A stretch of 64,000 bases of DNA from UBA1141 sp963665155 (GTDB taxonomy: Bacteria > Chloroflexota > Dehalococcoidia > Lucifugimonadales > UBA3495): assembly GCA_963665155.2 (NCBI GenBank), contig OY761986.2, positions 558,001 to 622,000 of the forward strand, written 5' to 3'. Below the pieces are notes generated by a model, which worked only from the letters and a program-made list of their open reading frames with translations, was not told the DNA's origin and ran no database searches. Every line of letters starts with the position of its first letter. The stretch's first letter is position 1. This document shows positions 18,462 through 27,661 of the stretch, piece by piece. The position numbers were made by a program, and so were the translations under genes.

Positions 18462-19083
18462 ATGGATTCTAAAATCGTGATCGCCCTGTACGCCCGAGTA
18501 TCTACGTCAGACCAACAACAAAATCTAGAAACCCAATTGGTAAAATTGCGCGATTGCTGCCAATCCCAAGGGTTGGAAGTCGAAGGGGAGTACGTTGACC
18601 GCTCTCACCTGTTCCACCGGGTAAGGCGGTGGGACCTTTTAGATGGCGCTGCCAGGAAGAGGTTTTCCTCGGTGTTAGTTTTCAAATTGGACCGCGTTTT
18701 CCGTTTCGTAACACACACTCACTACATTCTCGCCGCATGGGAGATCGATGGTGTCAGCTTCATGAGTTTAACGGAGCAGTTCGACACGTCCACTGCCTTA
18801 GGCGGGCTGTTACTCAACCTTCTAGCCTTTGGCCGAGTTCGAGCTTGAGTTGATCCAGGAAAGAGTAAAGGCCGGGATGGACAAAGCACGCCGTCAAGGG
18901 ATCAAAATTGGCCGGCCCAAGGTAACAGACAAGAGAGGATTCGAACCGCGTTTTGGAGACATTCTGGAGCGCCTTAACGACCAAAAAATATCTGGACGAC
19001 ACGCCGCTAGGGAGGTGGGCACTGGGTATGCCACACTAAAGAGACTTCTAGATTCCGGTTATCAACCGGACGGCCCCAAGTAG
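18462..19083 (+). pseudogene. Serine recombinase (resolvase/invertase family), frameshifted
   Basis: From ATG 18462 the first frame gives the resolvase catalytic domain: ALYARVSTSDQQQNLETQL with the nucleophile Ser in ARVST, VLVFKLDRVFRF (family klDRlgR), and SLTEQFDTSTALGGLLLNLL. After LLAF an extra base at about 18832-18838 (CCTTTGGCCGAG) breaks the frame. The next frame continues AEFELELIQERVKAGMDKAR, IKIGRPK and a C-terminal helix-turn-helix ending at 19083. Total length is about 206 residues, normal for a small resolvase. The arm DRSHLFHRVRRW replaces the usual D-x-x-SG stretch. A single corrected base would make it whole, so it may be intact in the real genome. Confidence 0.8.
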
Positions 19084-19085
19084 CG

Positions 19086-19214
19086 ATGCCTGGACCAATA
19101 TCAATTCCGCGTCCTAGCGATGAACAGGGTTCCCTGGTCAGAATCTTGGCCGAGATGGTTGATTCGGCGCTTAAGTGGGAATCCGAACATGGACCAGACC
19201 GGATGTTCGGTTGA
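19086..19214 (+). CDS. Possible small protein downstream of the recombinase
   Basis: A 42-codon frame starts 3 bp after the recombinase stop: MPGPISIPRPSDEQGSLVRI then LAEMVDSALKWESEHG. The second half is a plausible amphipathic helix. The tight spacing suggests translational coupling, but there is no independent ribosome site and no family I can name. Confidence 0.3.
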   Translation: MPGPISIPRPSDEQGSLVRILAEMVDSALKWESEHGPDRMFG

Positions 19215-19337
19215 CAGAACGGTCGACCGATATACACTTACAGATACCAATGCCTTAGTGCAATGTCGTCCCTACTCTGTTGTCAAGCTCTAGCAGTTAC
19301 GCTTCTACGTCGCAATCAACCAAGCATGCGTGATCTT

Positions 19338-19880
19338 TCAGTATCTCCGCATCTCCGCGAATGAAGGCAATTCACTCCGCTCGATTCGGTTGTCTTCCGA
19401 CCACAACTTGGAACGCACGAACGCCTTGGGACAGTGGGTGAACACTTCCTGGACATCGATGACTATCGCCAGTTTGGGCAATTTCCCTTGGTACGCCATG
19501 CTTTGCGGCAATTCAGAGTCTCTGACTAATCGGACCTTACCATTTATTCTCAATGTTTCATTCATCCCGGGGATCATGAAAATCAATCCTACCTGGGGGT
19601 TGTTCACCATATTCATCAGAGTATCCAGACGATTGTTGCCAGGCAGGTCTGGAATGGCAACGGTCGTGTCGTCCAGCACCCGGACGAATCCTGGGTAGTC
19701 TCCCTTTGGCGACACCTCGCAACAGCCGGTGGCATCAGACGTCCCAAGAAGTAGGAATGGACTCTTCCCAATGATGGCGCAGCAGTGGCCATCCAGCCGA
19801 TCGATTTGTTTGTTTCGCGCGCGTTCTCCGGGCCAGCCGGTTATAACGTCCGCAAGGGTTTTGATAGTCATCTTTATCAC
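19338..19880 (-). CDS. Pyridoxamine 5'-phosphate oxidase-fold FMN-binding protein (MSMEG_1061-like)
   Basis: A 180-residue split-barrel flavin-binding protein. Diagnostic stretches of the MSMEG_1061 subgroup are present: GTSDATGCCEVSPKGDYPGF, IPDLPGNNRLDTLMNMVNNP, VGLIFMIPGMNETLRINGKV, and the C-terminal VFTHCPKAFVRSKLW. Such proteins bind FMN (or F420 in relatives) and reduce or sense unknown substrates; they act in the cytoplasm. The start at 19880 gives MIKMTIKTLADV; the second ATG, three codons on, is equally likely. It is transcribed toward the recombinase debris with no operon partner. Confidence 0.88.
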   Translation of the reverse strand: MIKMTIKTLADVITGWPGERARNKQIDRLDGHCCAIIGKSPFLLLGTSDATGCCEVSPKGDYPGFVRVLDDTTVAIPDLPGNNRLDTLMNMVNNPQVGLIFMIPGMNETLRINGKVRLVRDSELPQSMAYQGKLPKLAIVIDVQEVFTHCPKAFVRSKLWSEDNRIERSELPSFAEMRRY

Positions 19881-19976
19881 ACGCCCGAATCCGTTATTTA
19901 AGACGCTTCTAGCAGAATATTATATTCTGTCTTGAGTATCGTTTGCCATACCTGTGGCGATTCTCGAGATCTGTCC

Positions 19977-21356
19977 TTAAGCTTGGCTGGGAACCGGAGT
20001 GAACCTCTGATCGGATGCCACAGCTATCGGCTTCTTGGCCAACAAGAATAGGACCCCACTCATAGAACCCAAGCCACCCAATATCAGGAAAGCAACAATG
20101 TAGTTGCCCTGCGTGTCGAACATAAACGCTGCGAACAAGGGCGCCGCCAGCATGAACATATACATCGGTGCGCTGGAAATGCCGGTGATAGTTGCGAAGG
20201 CGTTGGGTCCGAAGTACTCCGCACGAATAGCTGTAGTTAAAGGATTGCGGCCGCCAAAGCCCGCACCGAACAGTACTGCAAACAGAATAGCCATTGGCAT
20301 GTTTTGGACAAAAATAGCCATGGTAAAGCCGCCAGCCTGGATGAAGCCAAAAATTGCGATGGCCACCCTGGTCGGCATTCGGTCACCCACGTAGCCACCG
20401 ATCAATTGAAAGGTTGCCGCCACTCCCATCATCACCGAAAAAACGTAGGCTGCGGATTGAAAAGACAAGCCCTGGTCGGTCAGCATCGGCACCAAGTGCA
20501 CGGTCAGTGTCGAAAAAAGGATGGTTGAGAAGGCGTGGCCGAAGGTGATTAACCAAAAAGCGCTGGTTCGAACCGCTTGGCTCGCCGTGAAATCCGGTTG
20601 ATCGGTCGCTCCGATGTCTGTGGGAGTCGCATGGTCAGCGTCCTGTTGGTCCATCCTGAGATTAGGGGATGGATCACCATCGATGCGCTCACCAAAATCT
20701 TCAGGGCGCTCACGGATGAGCCGGGACATCGGGAAAGACAGGGCCAGAAAAACTATCCCTATCCATAGGGCCGTCGTACTCCAACCATAGTGGCCGGGGG
20801 TGACTGCCCATGCTAGGATCGGTACCAGCAATAGACCACCTAATGGAGACCCTTCGCCAGCTACCGCCATGGCCAAACCTCGTTTCCGGCTAAACCATCT
20901 GTTGACCGCCGACATAAGCGGGAGCCACGTCCCCGCTGCCGAGCCCAGCATTATCAGTCCGTAAGAGACGTAAAACGTCAGAAGGTTGTTGGTGAAGCTG
21001 AAAAGGATAAAGCCGAGGCCGGTGAGCACTAGCCCGGCGAATACCATGCGCCGAGGACCCAACCGGTCGACAAGGTACCCCATCAGGGGACCAATGATGC
21101 TTCCTTCCAGTTGAGCCAGAGAAAATGCGCCCGTTAGCTGCGCCCGGGACCAACCAAAATGCAACTCCAAGGCTTTGACCCATATGCCAACTCCGCTCCA
21201 AATCGGCCCGCTGGCCAGGCCATTTATCAGTAGAGCAACCCCCACTAGCTTCCAGCCGTAAAATACTCCCTGCATTCGGCGGTTGACCGCCGGCACACCA
21301 GCAAAGGCGATGATCGCAAGGCCGGACGTTAGGACCAGCAGCCCCGTGAGTATCAT
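19977..21356 (-). CDS. Major facilitator superfamily transporter (monocarboxylate/OxlT-like)
   Basis: A 459-residue MFS permease with about twelve membrane segments in two halves split by a charged loop around residues 215-260 (RERPEDFGERIDGDPSP...). The first half carries the MFS motif GYLVDRLGPRRMV (D-R-x-G-x-R). FYGWKLVGVALLINGLASGP is typical of the OxlT/monocarboxylate group near its first helix. The true start is probably M28 (MQGVFYGWK), because the preceding stretch would add a thirteenth segment; the frame given is the longest. The substrate is not predictable, most likely an organic acid. It stands alone between the PPOX gene and a broken serine hydrolase. Confidence 0.88.
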   Translation of the reverse strand: MILTGLLVLTSGLAIIAFAGVPAVNRRMQGVFYGWKLVGVALLINGLASGPIWSGVGIWVKALELHFGWSRAQLTGAFSLAQLEGSIIGPLMGYLVDRLGPRRMVFAGLVLTGLGFILFSFTNNLLTFYVSYGLIMLGSAAGTWLPLMSAVNRWFSRKRGLAMAVAGEGSPLGGLLLVPILAWAVTPGHYGWSTTALWIGIVFLALSFPMSRLIRERPEDFGERIDGDPSPNLRMDQQDADHATPTDIGATDQPDFTASQAVRTSAFWLITFGHAFSTILFSTLTVHLVPMLTDQGLSFQSAAYVFSVMMGVAATFQLIGGYVGDRMPTRVAIAIFGFIQAGGFTMAIFVQNMPMAILFAVLFGAGFGGRNPLTTAIRAEYFGPNAFATITGISSAPMYMFMLAAPLFAAFMFDTQGNYIVAFLILGGLGSMSGVLFLLAKKPIAVASDQRFTPVPSQA

Positions 21357-21550
21357 GACGGGGACGCCCGCAATAAATCGCCCGCTGCCAACCCTCGTGT
21401 GGAGCGTACTAGGGTGCCCAATAAGGTCAATTTCTCTGAGTAACTCAAATCGGGCCTCCTCCCAATCTTCAGCTAGCTAAAAGAATCAGAGTATTAGCGA
21501 ATCATCCGGTTTTCGTGACCTTCCTGATTTTGACGGCCGGGCCGTGGTCG

Positions 21551-22706
21551 CTAATCAGGTATACCCAGAGCCTCTCGCACCGCCGCACCTATGGGCGTAA
21601 GCGGGCTTTCCTCGGGTGGACCGTGGGGAACCATGCGGTTGTGTTGAATAGCGACGGCTAGCCGGTGCCCAGGGTCGGCCCAGCCCAGACAGCCACCAGC
21701 GCCGTTATGCCCGAAAGCACGAGGGTTATTCCCCATGGCGCCCATGCCGGGGCTACCAGCGAAGTGCAGGCCCCCGATGGTCCCATGATGAGGCACGGCC
21801 GGAGACCGGATCGTAATCACTGGGGGGACGGGGTATATTGAACGTTCGGACGCGGTCCTCGGAAAGCAGGCGAACCCCGTCCAACTCACCCAGATTGGCC
21901 AGCATGGCGTAGAACCTAGCCTGGCTGCGAGCGTTCATAATCCCCTGCGCTCCCGGAATACAGGCCCGCCGCACGTCGGAACGTCCAAACACCTCCTGGT
22001 TGGCGCCGACCTCCGGCGGTGATGCCCGGAACCTGAGGGAATCTGGGGGTATCCCGGGCGCTCCTGGACCGACGGGCGGCAAATTAGTTAGCTTGGCGAC
22101 CCGCGGTTCGACTTCAGGCGGGATTCCTGCCCACAGGCTGTCGATGCCCAGTGGCTGGCAGATTTCTTCTTGAATGAACTTTCCGAAGGGCCTGTTTTTC
22201 GGATCGGTGCGGCGCACTATCTCACCAACTACCCAACCGAAGGTATAGGCCATGTACCCGCTTCTGGTCCCCGGCTCGAAGAGGGGATGCATGTCCGCAA
22301 GCTGCCCTACCATCCAATCCCAGTCGCACATTAGCTCGGGGGTAACCCCCACCGGCATCAAGGGAACGCCGATACGATGGGTCAAGGCATCGAACACTGT
22401 CCCTTTGTCTTTGCCATGCTTGCCGAATTCGGGCCAGTACTCGGCCACCGGCTTGTAGTAATCCACCAGACCTCGCTCAGCCTGAATGTGGAGCGAAACC
22501 GCCGTGATTGCTTTGATGTTGGAGAAGACCGGGAATAGCGTATCCCCATCGACCTCTTGGCCGGTGGTCTCATCCGCCAACCCTCCCCACGAGTCAATTA
22601 CCAGGTCGCCGTCCAGATAGGCGGCAACCTGGACTCCAATCTCCCCGCGTTCTCCGATGGCGACGTCGATGGCTTCCTGGACGATACTATTCGGAGTTTC
22701 CGCTAT
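21551..22706 (-). pseudogene. Serine hydrolase (beta-lactamase/EstB family), broken
   Basis: The minus strand encodes a class C beta-lactamase-like hydrolase: IVQEAIDVAIGERGEIGVQV then SWGGLADETTG, FSNIKAITA holding the SxxK catalytic pair, MAYTFGWVVGEIVRRTDPKN, and the C-terminal GAMGNNPRAFGHNGAGGCLG (the HxGxxG-like third motif). Two lesions: the reading frame opens at an ATA (22704-22706), six bases after GAGGTG, where an ATG is expected, with no other good start upstream; and an extra base near 21800 separates DPVSG from VPHHGTIGG. An internal ATG at 22580 would delete about 40 residues but keep the SxxK. It is a paralogue of the intact gene at 27662-28831. Confidence 0.8.
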
Positions 22707-22879
22707 AGCAACACCTCGTTATCATTTAATCCCGCTGAGATAACTTCAGAAATTCGTGTTCTGGTTTCAATAGACTTCAGTCGACTCAAAATTGCAGGGC
22801 GCCCTTCTAATAGCTAATAGTACCGAAATTATCCAGTCGCTTGGCCTATCTTGACAGATAATGGTCAGCCGGATCCGGG

Positions 22880-23964
22880 TTAGGCTTTCTCACTCGGCAA
22901 AATTCCTTGATCAAAGATGTCCAGCGGCAGGTACAAAGTCACACAAGCATTCGGCACGTCGGTGATACCGCTGATGCGGAGCTCGATGGGGGCGACGCTC
23001 AACAAAGTGTATGCCTGCGCTCCGCTGTAACCGAAGTTGGTCAAGTAATCTATGGCCTGCAGCATCGCTTCTCGAGCAGCCATGGTGCTATCGTTGAAAG
23101 CCTGCTCGTCGCTCCGGAAATTGAACCCGGTGAACGCCAGGTATCGATTCCCAAATTGCGGCTCGATGGGTCCCGGCTGGAAAATAGGCGTGCGGACGTT
23201 GTATTTCGTGGCGCCGCCCTTTATCAGGCCCACCCGCAGCCAAGTCACGCCATCCATCTCGATGGCATTCCAGGTGGCTTCCCCGTCGCCTTCGGCAAAA
23301 TGCAAGTCGCCCACCGAGAGCAAAGCTCCTGGCACAAAAACCGGAAAGTATATTCTTGAGCCGCTGGAGAGATTCTTAATGTCCACGTTGCCGCTTCCCG
23401 ATCATTCCACTGGATTAGCATTTCGTGCGAGGGAGCCACGCCGATCACCCCCGGGTGGGGTAAAGCGGGGATCCGCACTCCTGGTATGTGCCGGGATTCA
23501 GCGTATACGTTTCCACGCATATACCAGACCGATTTGTAAGCCTCAGGGTAGATGTCCCGCAAGATGCCGCCGATTTCGGGGATGATACAGGAGTAGCCCA
23601 CTCCACTGAGAGGGGACAGTTCCAGCAGGTCCACCACGAGCAGATCACCGGGTTCCGCTCCCCGCACAGCCACCGGACCAGCCAGGGGATGAACCCGAGT
23701 CAAGTCCATGGTTGACACATCGTTGGTATTATCGTTGTCCTGGAGTTGATAATCGTCGTAACCGGGCGCCTCCAGAATTACCTCTCCCCCTGGCTCAATC
23801 TCGATGAGAGGAGGAACTTCCGGGTGCCACCGGTTATGGCCGATGTCCCGCTGCTCTGACAGGCGCTTACCCACTTCACACCTGATTCTGGGCGCCCCCA
23901 TGTCCCTGTCATCGAACCGAGAGACGCCCGACTCCGAGAACCTTGGTGCCATATCAACGCTCAA
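22880..23964 (-). pseudogene. Acetamidase/formamidase (FmdA/AmdA) family, frameshifted
   Basis: Two minus-strand frames make one FmdA/AmdA-family amidohydrolase, which releases ammonia from formamide or short amides. First frame: HNRWHPEVPPLIEIEPGGEV, DLTRVHPLAGPVAVRGAEPG, VDLLELSP and HPGVIGVAPS. Second frame: NVDIKNLSSGSRIYFPVFVP, GALLSVGDLHFAEGDGEATW (family GDGHAAQGDGEV) and YLTNFGYSGAQAYTLLSVAP. One base is lost at about 23384-23392. The family's GDxHAxQGDGE has become GDLHFAEGDGE, so a few positions differ even with the frame repaired. A longer-range error cannot be excluded. Confidence 0.85.
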
Positions 23965-24275
23965 TCATAGATTTACGAATGGATTTCCGCTAAGTCCACT
24001 TGCCCCGGTTGCGGGGTGGCTTGTTCAATTTCCTAGGGCGCTGGAGGTCACTGCGGATTTCTTATCTTATACAGAAGCAGTGATAATTCTATCATCGGAC
24101 TTGATGAACGCATCAAATTTTCTCTTGGAGTCGGTGCGGCTCGGTAATCGACCGACAACACAGCCTTGCACAAACCAGCCGTAGCTATATTCACGTGCAA
24201 GGGCTCCAGCGATCCCTCCCCAATGCTGCGTGAACCCAGCTAGCTGGCTGGTATGTATTGTTCGGCTCCGGTTTT
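23965..24275. other. Intergenic, no gene seen
   Basis: About 310 bp between the broken formamidase and the downstream end of the alpha/beta hydrolase. Nothing recognisable. Confidence 0.4.
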
Positions 24276-25121
24276 TCAGCTCTGGACGCCCAGGAATGAT
24301 CGGGTTACCTGGATGAATTCCTGGGGTTTGTCCACCGTCACAACGTGTCCTGCCCCCGGGATGTCCACCCAGCTAAAATCGCTGCCTTCCCTTTTCATGC
24401 GTTCGAGGGTCTCGTCGGCAACCAATGTGCTCTCCGCGCCCCGAACTTCAAGGATGGGACAGGGAATGCTATTCATTGCTTTCCAGTACCGTCCAATGAG
24501 TCCCGAGTCAGTCATGTCCGGCAGGGGAATATTGAATAAGGCAGGATCGGCCTTCCAGGTCCAGTGGCCGTCCTCCTTTTGGCACAACTTGTCTGTCGCG
24601 TCCTGGCGCAGGCGAGCGTCGGAGGCCCACGGGTTGCCTTCTCGCATCCAATCCACCGCTGCTTCGACGCTGGCAAAATCCATGGGAGTAGGCTGGCGGC
24701 TGGCCCGTTCCGCCGCCGAAGCGGGGCTGGGTTCGGGAGCGATGTCAACGATGATGATCCTCTCTACCCGTTCCGGGTGCTCCGCCGTATAGAGCAAGGA
24801 ATGCCAGCCGCCCATCGACAAGCCTGCCAGTACGAACTTGGACAGGCCCAGCCCGTCCACGAAGGCGGCTAGGTCTTCTACGAACCTGTCCCGAGCGTAG
24901 CCGGTATCCGCCCATTGGCTCTCGCCGTGGCCCCGTTGGTCTACCGCCAGCACGTGGTATTGAGACGACATTACGTCGGCGAATTCATCCCAAATGTGGG
25001 CTTGGCCGGTGTGTCCGTGAAGACAGACCAAGGGTGTCTTGCCAGCCGTCCCCCAGTCGAAGTACCGCAACTTGACTCCGTTCACGGAAATGTGCTTTTC
25101 ATTGGCTTTAACTGTAGTCAT
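24276..25121 (-). CDS. Alpha/beta hydrolase
   Basis: A 281-residue alpha/beta hydrolase of the epoxide hydrolase/haloperoxidase-like type. It shows the oxyanion-hole HG at 35-36 in LVCLHGHTGQAHIWDEF, VDQRGHGES, and the nucleophile Ser102 in the elbow GLSMGGWHS. The catalytic Asp is probably in the IVDIAPEPS or VLVADET region, and the His is in IPGAGHVVTVDKPQEF. Ser as nucleophile indicates an esterase/lactonase or C-C hydrolase rather than an epoxide hydrolase. Start ATG 25121 is preceded by GGGAGGGAGAAT. It stands alone; substrate unknown. Confidence 0.9.
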   Translation of the reverse strand: MTTVKANEKHISVNGVKLRYFDWGTAGKTPLVCLHGHTGQAHIWDEFADVMSSQYHVLAVDQRGHGESQWADTGYARDRFVEDLAAFVDGLGLSKFVLAGLSMGGWHSLLYTAEHPERVERIIIVDIAPEPSPASAAERASRQPTPMDFASVEAAVDWMREGNPWASDARLRQDATDKLCQKEDGHWTWKADPALFNIPLPDMTDSGLIGRYWKAMNSIPCPILEVRGAESTLVADETLERMKREGSDFSWVDIPGAGHVVTVDKPQEFIQVTRSFLGVQS

Positions 25122-25542
25122 ATTCTCCCTCCCTGGCAGTTTTTTGAGGTTTAGAACCTTGTCCCATTACCCACGATCTGGTTTGACAATGCTCCTGCAA
25201 GATTTAGTTGTACGCAGACTTGGATATAATCAATCATCTCAACTTCGGCCAGGCCTCGCTCGATAACCGTCGCATTAGCCTAATGCCCACTGCCTCAGTC
25301 GTTTCTGGCAAAGTAAGGTTGTGTGGGAGTTTAGGTCCAGACGCTGGTAGCGTCAACTAACCGGAATGAATCATCAATATGTTGCCGAAAGATGTATCGT
25401 TGCCTCGCAAAAGAAGCCGATAGCGGTTGGCGCCTAAAGCGTTTATTATTGGAGATCGCATCGCCCATTGAAAAGTGTCAATATGGAGCGCCGGCAGCCA
25501 CTGTGAGTGTCGGCCCCGAACAATTTTAGGAGGTGAGCCAAA
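25122..25542. other. Intergenic between divergent genes
   Basis: About 420 bp separating divergent hydrolase and PPOX genes, so it should hold both promoters. A TTGACA-like TTTGACAATG lies near 25182-25191, but I would not call a promoter from that alone. No coding sequence seen. Confidence 0.35.
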
Positions 25543-25947
25543 TTGGATCAGCAGGAAATTAATCAGTTCTTGTCGGGAACAAAAATGGCGGTGATGGCGA
25601 CCATCAACAAGGACGGGTCTCCTCACTTATCCCCCACTTGGTACTACTACGACGGAGAGCAGTTGTCATTCGTTACTACCAAGGAGCGGCTGAAATACTT
25701 CAACCTGAAACGGGATGGCAGGATAGCCATCTGCGTTTATGAACCGCCCCTGGCTTCGGACTATGTGGTGATTCAGGGCCGGGCAACCATTGACGACAGC
25801 GCCGACACCGATATTTGGGACGGTGCGCGCCAGGTTCTCCGCCGCTACGTCGAGGCGGACCAGGTTGACGACTATGTCGAGCGTTGGAAGACCGAACCAC
25901 GAATATTGGTAAAGATAACACCGGACAAAATCTACACTAGATTCTAG
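25543..25947 (+). CDS. PPOX-class F420/FMN-dependent protein
   Basis: A 134-residue split-barrel protein of the pyridoxamine-phosphate-oxidase class, close to the F420-binding Rv1155/TIGR03618 group: MAVMATINKDGSPHLSPTWY, YYDGEQLSFVTTKERLKYFN, LKRDGRIAICVYEP and VKITPDKIYTRF at the end. The start is a TTG at 25543 with a strong TAGGAGGTG ten bases upstream. Members reduce double bonds with F420H2 or bind flavins or heme. With the LLM-type oxidoreductase further on, it suggests, but does not prove, that the cell makes F420. Confidence 0.9.
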   Translation: MDQQEINQFLSGTKMAVMATINKDGSPHLSPTWYYYDGEQLSFVTTKERLKYFNLKRDGRIAICVYEPPLASDYVVIQGRATIDDSADTDIWDGARQVLRRYVEADQVDDYVERWKTEPRILVKITPDKIYTRF

Positions 25948-26358
25948 ATGCACTGGCGAGCCAGTAATTCGTAACAGAGCGCGACAAAGTCAGACTTAGA
26001 GTACCATGCCGGAAGCTTTGTTCCGGTCGAAGCATGGAGCTTGGCGTTGGCTCCTGAGGAACACGGCTGGCAAGAAGCGTTTGGACTTCCGAGCAACGAT
26101 GACTAGGCAGATAGCGCCATAATCGAGCCTACCCGGACGCGCTTTAGCAAGCTGGGCTCGATGGATGATTGGCGCGAAAACCTGTGCAATCTCTGCGTCG
26201 TCTATTGTCATTCATACTTGGACTAATCGAAGTACCCGGCGCTTAAGCGGAGTCCGGAAATGCACCGAAGACGCTGCGGTTGACGGCGTATGGTGAAAGG
26301 GCTATCTTGCTGCGCAAGGAAAAAAAGATAATACATTGTGGTGATGAAGGAGAAGAGT
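25948..26358. other. Intergenic, no convincing gene
   Basis: A 71-codon minus-strand frame (25996-26211) exists but has no ribosome site and no family resemblance, so I leave it out. The last 20 bp before 26359 hold the GGAG site of the next gene. Confidence 0.4.
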
Positions 26359-27465
26359 ATGGCTAGCAAGCTTCGAATCGGCGTAGTGGGAGCAAACATC
26401 CACGAGGGGTGGGGAGCCCGGGTCCATGTGCCGGTTTACCAGGCTTTGCCGGAAACCGAGTTGGTAGCCATCTGCAACTCACGGCTGGAAACGGCCCAAG
26501 AAGCTTGCCAACAATTCGGACTACCCCACGCCTTCAACGACTATAACCAACTGGCCCAGTCACCGGAGATAGACGCGGTGAGTATTGCCACGCGAGTTTC
26601 GCTGCACTACCCGATAGCAATGGCCGCCCTGAACGCCGGTAAGCACGTCTTCTGCGAATGGCCGCTGGCCGTCACTTCGGATCAGGCCTCAGAAATGTTG
26701 GAACTAGCACGCGCCAACGGACTCCAGCACGGCATTAACGCCCAGGCTCGGGGTGCCCCTGCTTTGCTGTTAATGAAAGAGTTGGTCGACGAGGGATACC
26801 TGGGACGGCTGCTTACCTTCAACATGAAACTAGTCCAGTCTTCAGCCATGACGCCCAGGGAACAGCACCACTGGTGGATTTATAACCTGGGCGAGGGAGG
26901 CGATGCGCTGACCATTCCCTGCGGCCATGCCTTGGATTTCATGCAGTGGTGTTTGGGCGACATTGCCGAGGTGGCCGGAGCCAGCTCAACTCAGGTTAAG
27001 GAGGGAACCATCGCGGAGTCCGGGGAGGAGATAAACATCACCTCCTTCGACACAGTGGCTTTCGCAGCCCGGCTGGCTAACGGTGCGGTAGGCTCCGTCT
27101 ATACTACTTGGGCGTCCCTCCATGACAGCGGCTGGCAATTGGAAGTAAGCGGAACAGAGGGGAGTCTGGTTGCTTCATCCACCGGCGGAGTGCAGATTAC
27201 CCAGGTTCAACTCAAGGGAGCGCGCAGGGGCGAGAGCGATTTGCGTATCTTAGACGTACCGGACCGGCTCAGGGAGGTCACTGAATTTCCCGAGGGCGAC
27301 CCCCGGTACAACGTCGCGGTCTTGGTTCGCCGTTTTGCCTCGGCTGCACTGGGCCAAGGAACACCGAACCCCGACTTCGCCGACGCTGTGCGGCTACACC
27401 GGGTGCTAGAGGCCGTGATAGCTTCATCGGAAGGGCGTCGCTGGGAGGCGGTACAAGGGGGATAA
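26359..27465 (+). CDS. Gfo/Idh/MocA-family protein with EWP in place of EKP
   Basis: A 368-residue protein with an N-terminal Rossmann fold (LRIGVVGANIHEGWGARVHV) and a C-terminal alpha/beta domain (HHWWIYNLGEGGDALTIPCG HALDFMQW). I choose ATG 26359 (GAAGGAGAAGAG upstream) over in-frame GTG/ATG codons at 26338-26346. Enzymes of this family use the Lys of a C-x-E-K-P motif to orient the substrate; here the motif is VFCEWPLAVT, with Trp at that position. The EWP form is known from the Gal80-like branch, where the fold serves as an NAD(P)-binding sensor. So this may be a regulatory or a differently catalysing member. It precedes the serine hydrolase gene by about 200 bp. Confidence 0.88.
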   Translation: MASKLRIGVVGANIHEGWGARVHVPVYQALPETELVAICNSRLETAQEACQQFGLPHAFNDYNQLAQSPEIDAVSIATRVSLHYPIAMAALNAGKHVFCEWPLAVTSDQASEMLELARANGLQHGINAQARGAPALLLMKELVDEGYLGRLLTFNMKLVQSSAMTPREQHHWWIYNLGEGGDALTIPCGHALDFMQWCLGDIAEVAGASSTQVKEGTIAESGEEINITSFDTVAFAARLANGAVGSVYTTWASLHDSGWQLEVSGTEGSLVASSTGGVQITQVQLKGARRGESDLRILDVPDRLREVTEFPEGDPRYNVAVLVRRFASAALGQGTPNPDFADAVRLHRVLEAVIASSEGRRWEAVQGG

Positions 27466-27661
27466 GCCCTCACTGCTACCACCACGATATGACGACGCGG
27501 CCAAATGTCCAGGCCCTTAAACAGCTTTGCTCGTGAAGGGCTTTGTTGGCCTTGATGCAGACCCAAACCATATTAAACTATTCATGGGATAGGCATCCCG
27601 CTGGTGCGCCTGGCAATAACGATCACTCGGCCCTACATCGGCTCAACAAAGGAGGATAACA

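Noticed and set aside
25996..26211. A 71-codon minus-strand frame
   Set aside because: No ribosome site, no recognisable family, and an atypical composition; not supported.
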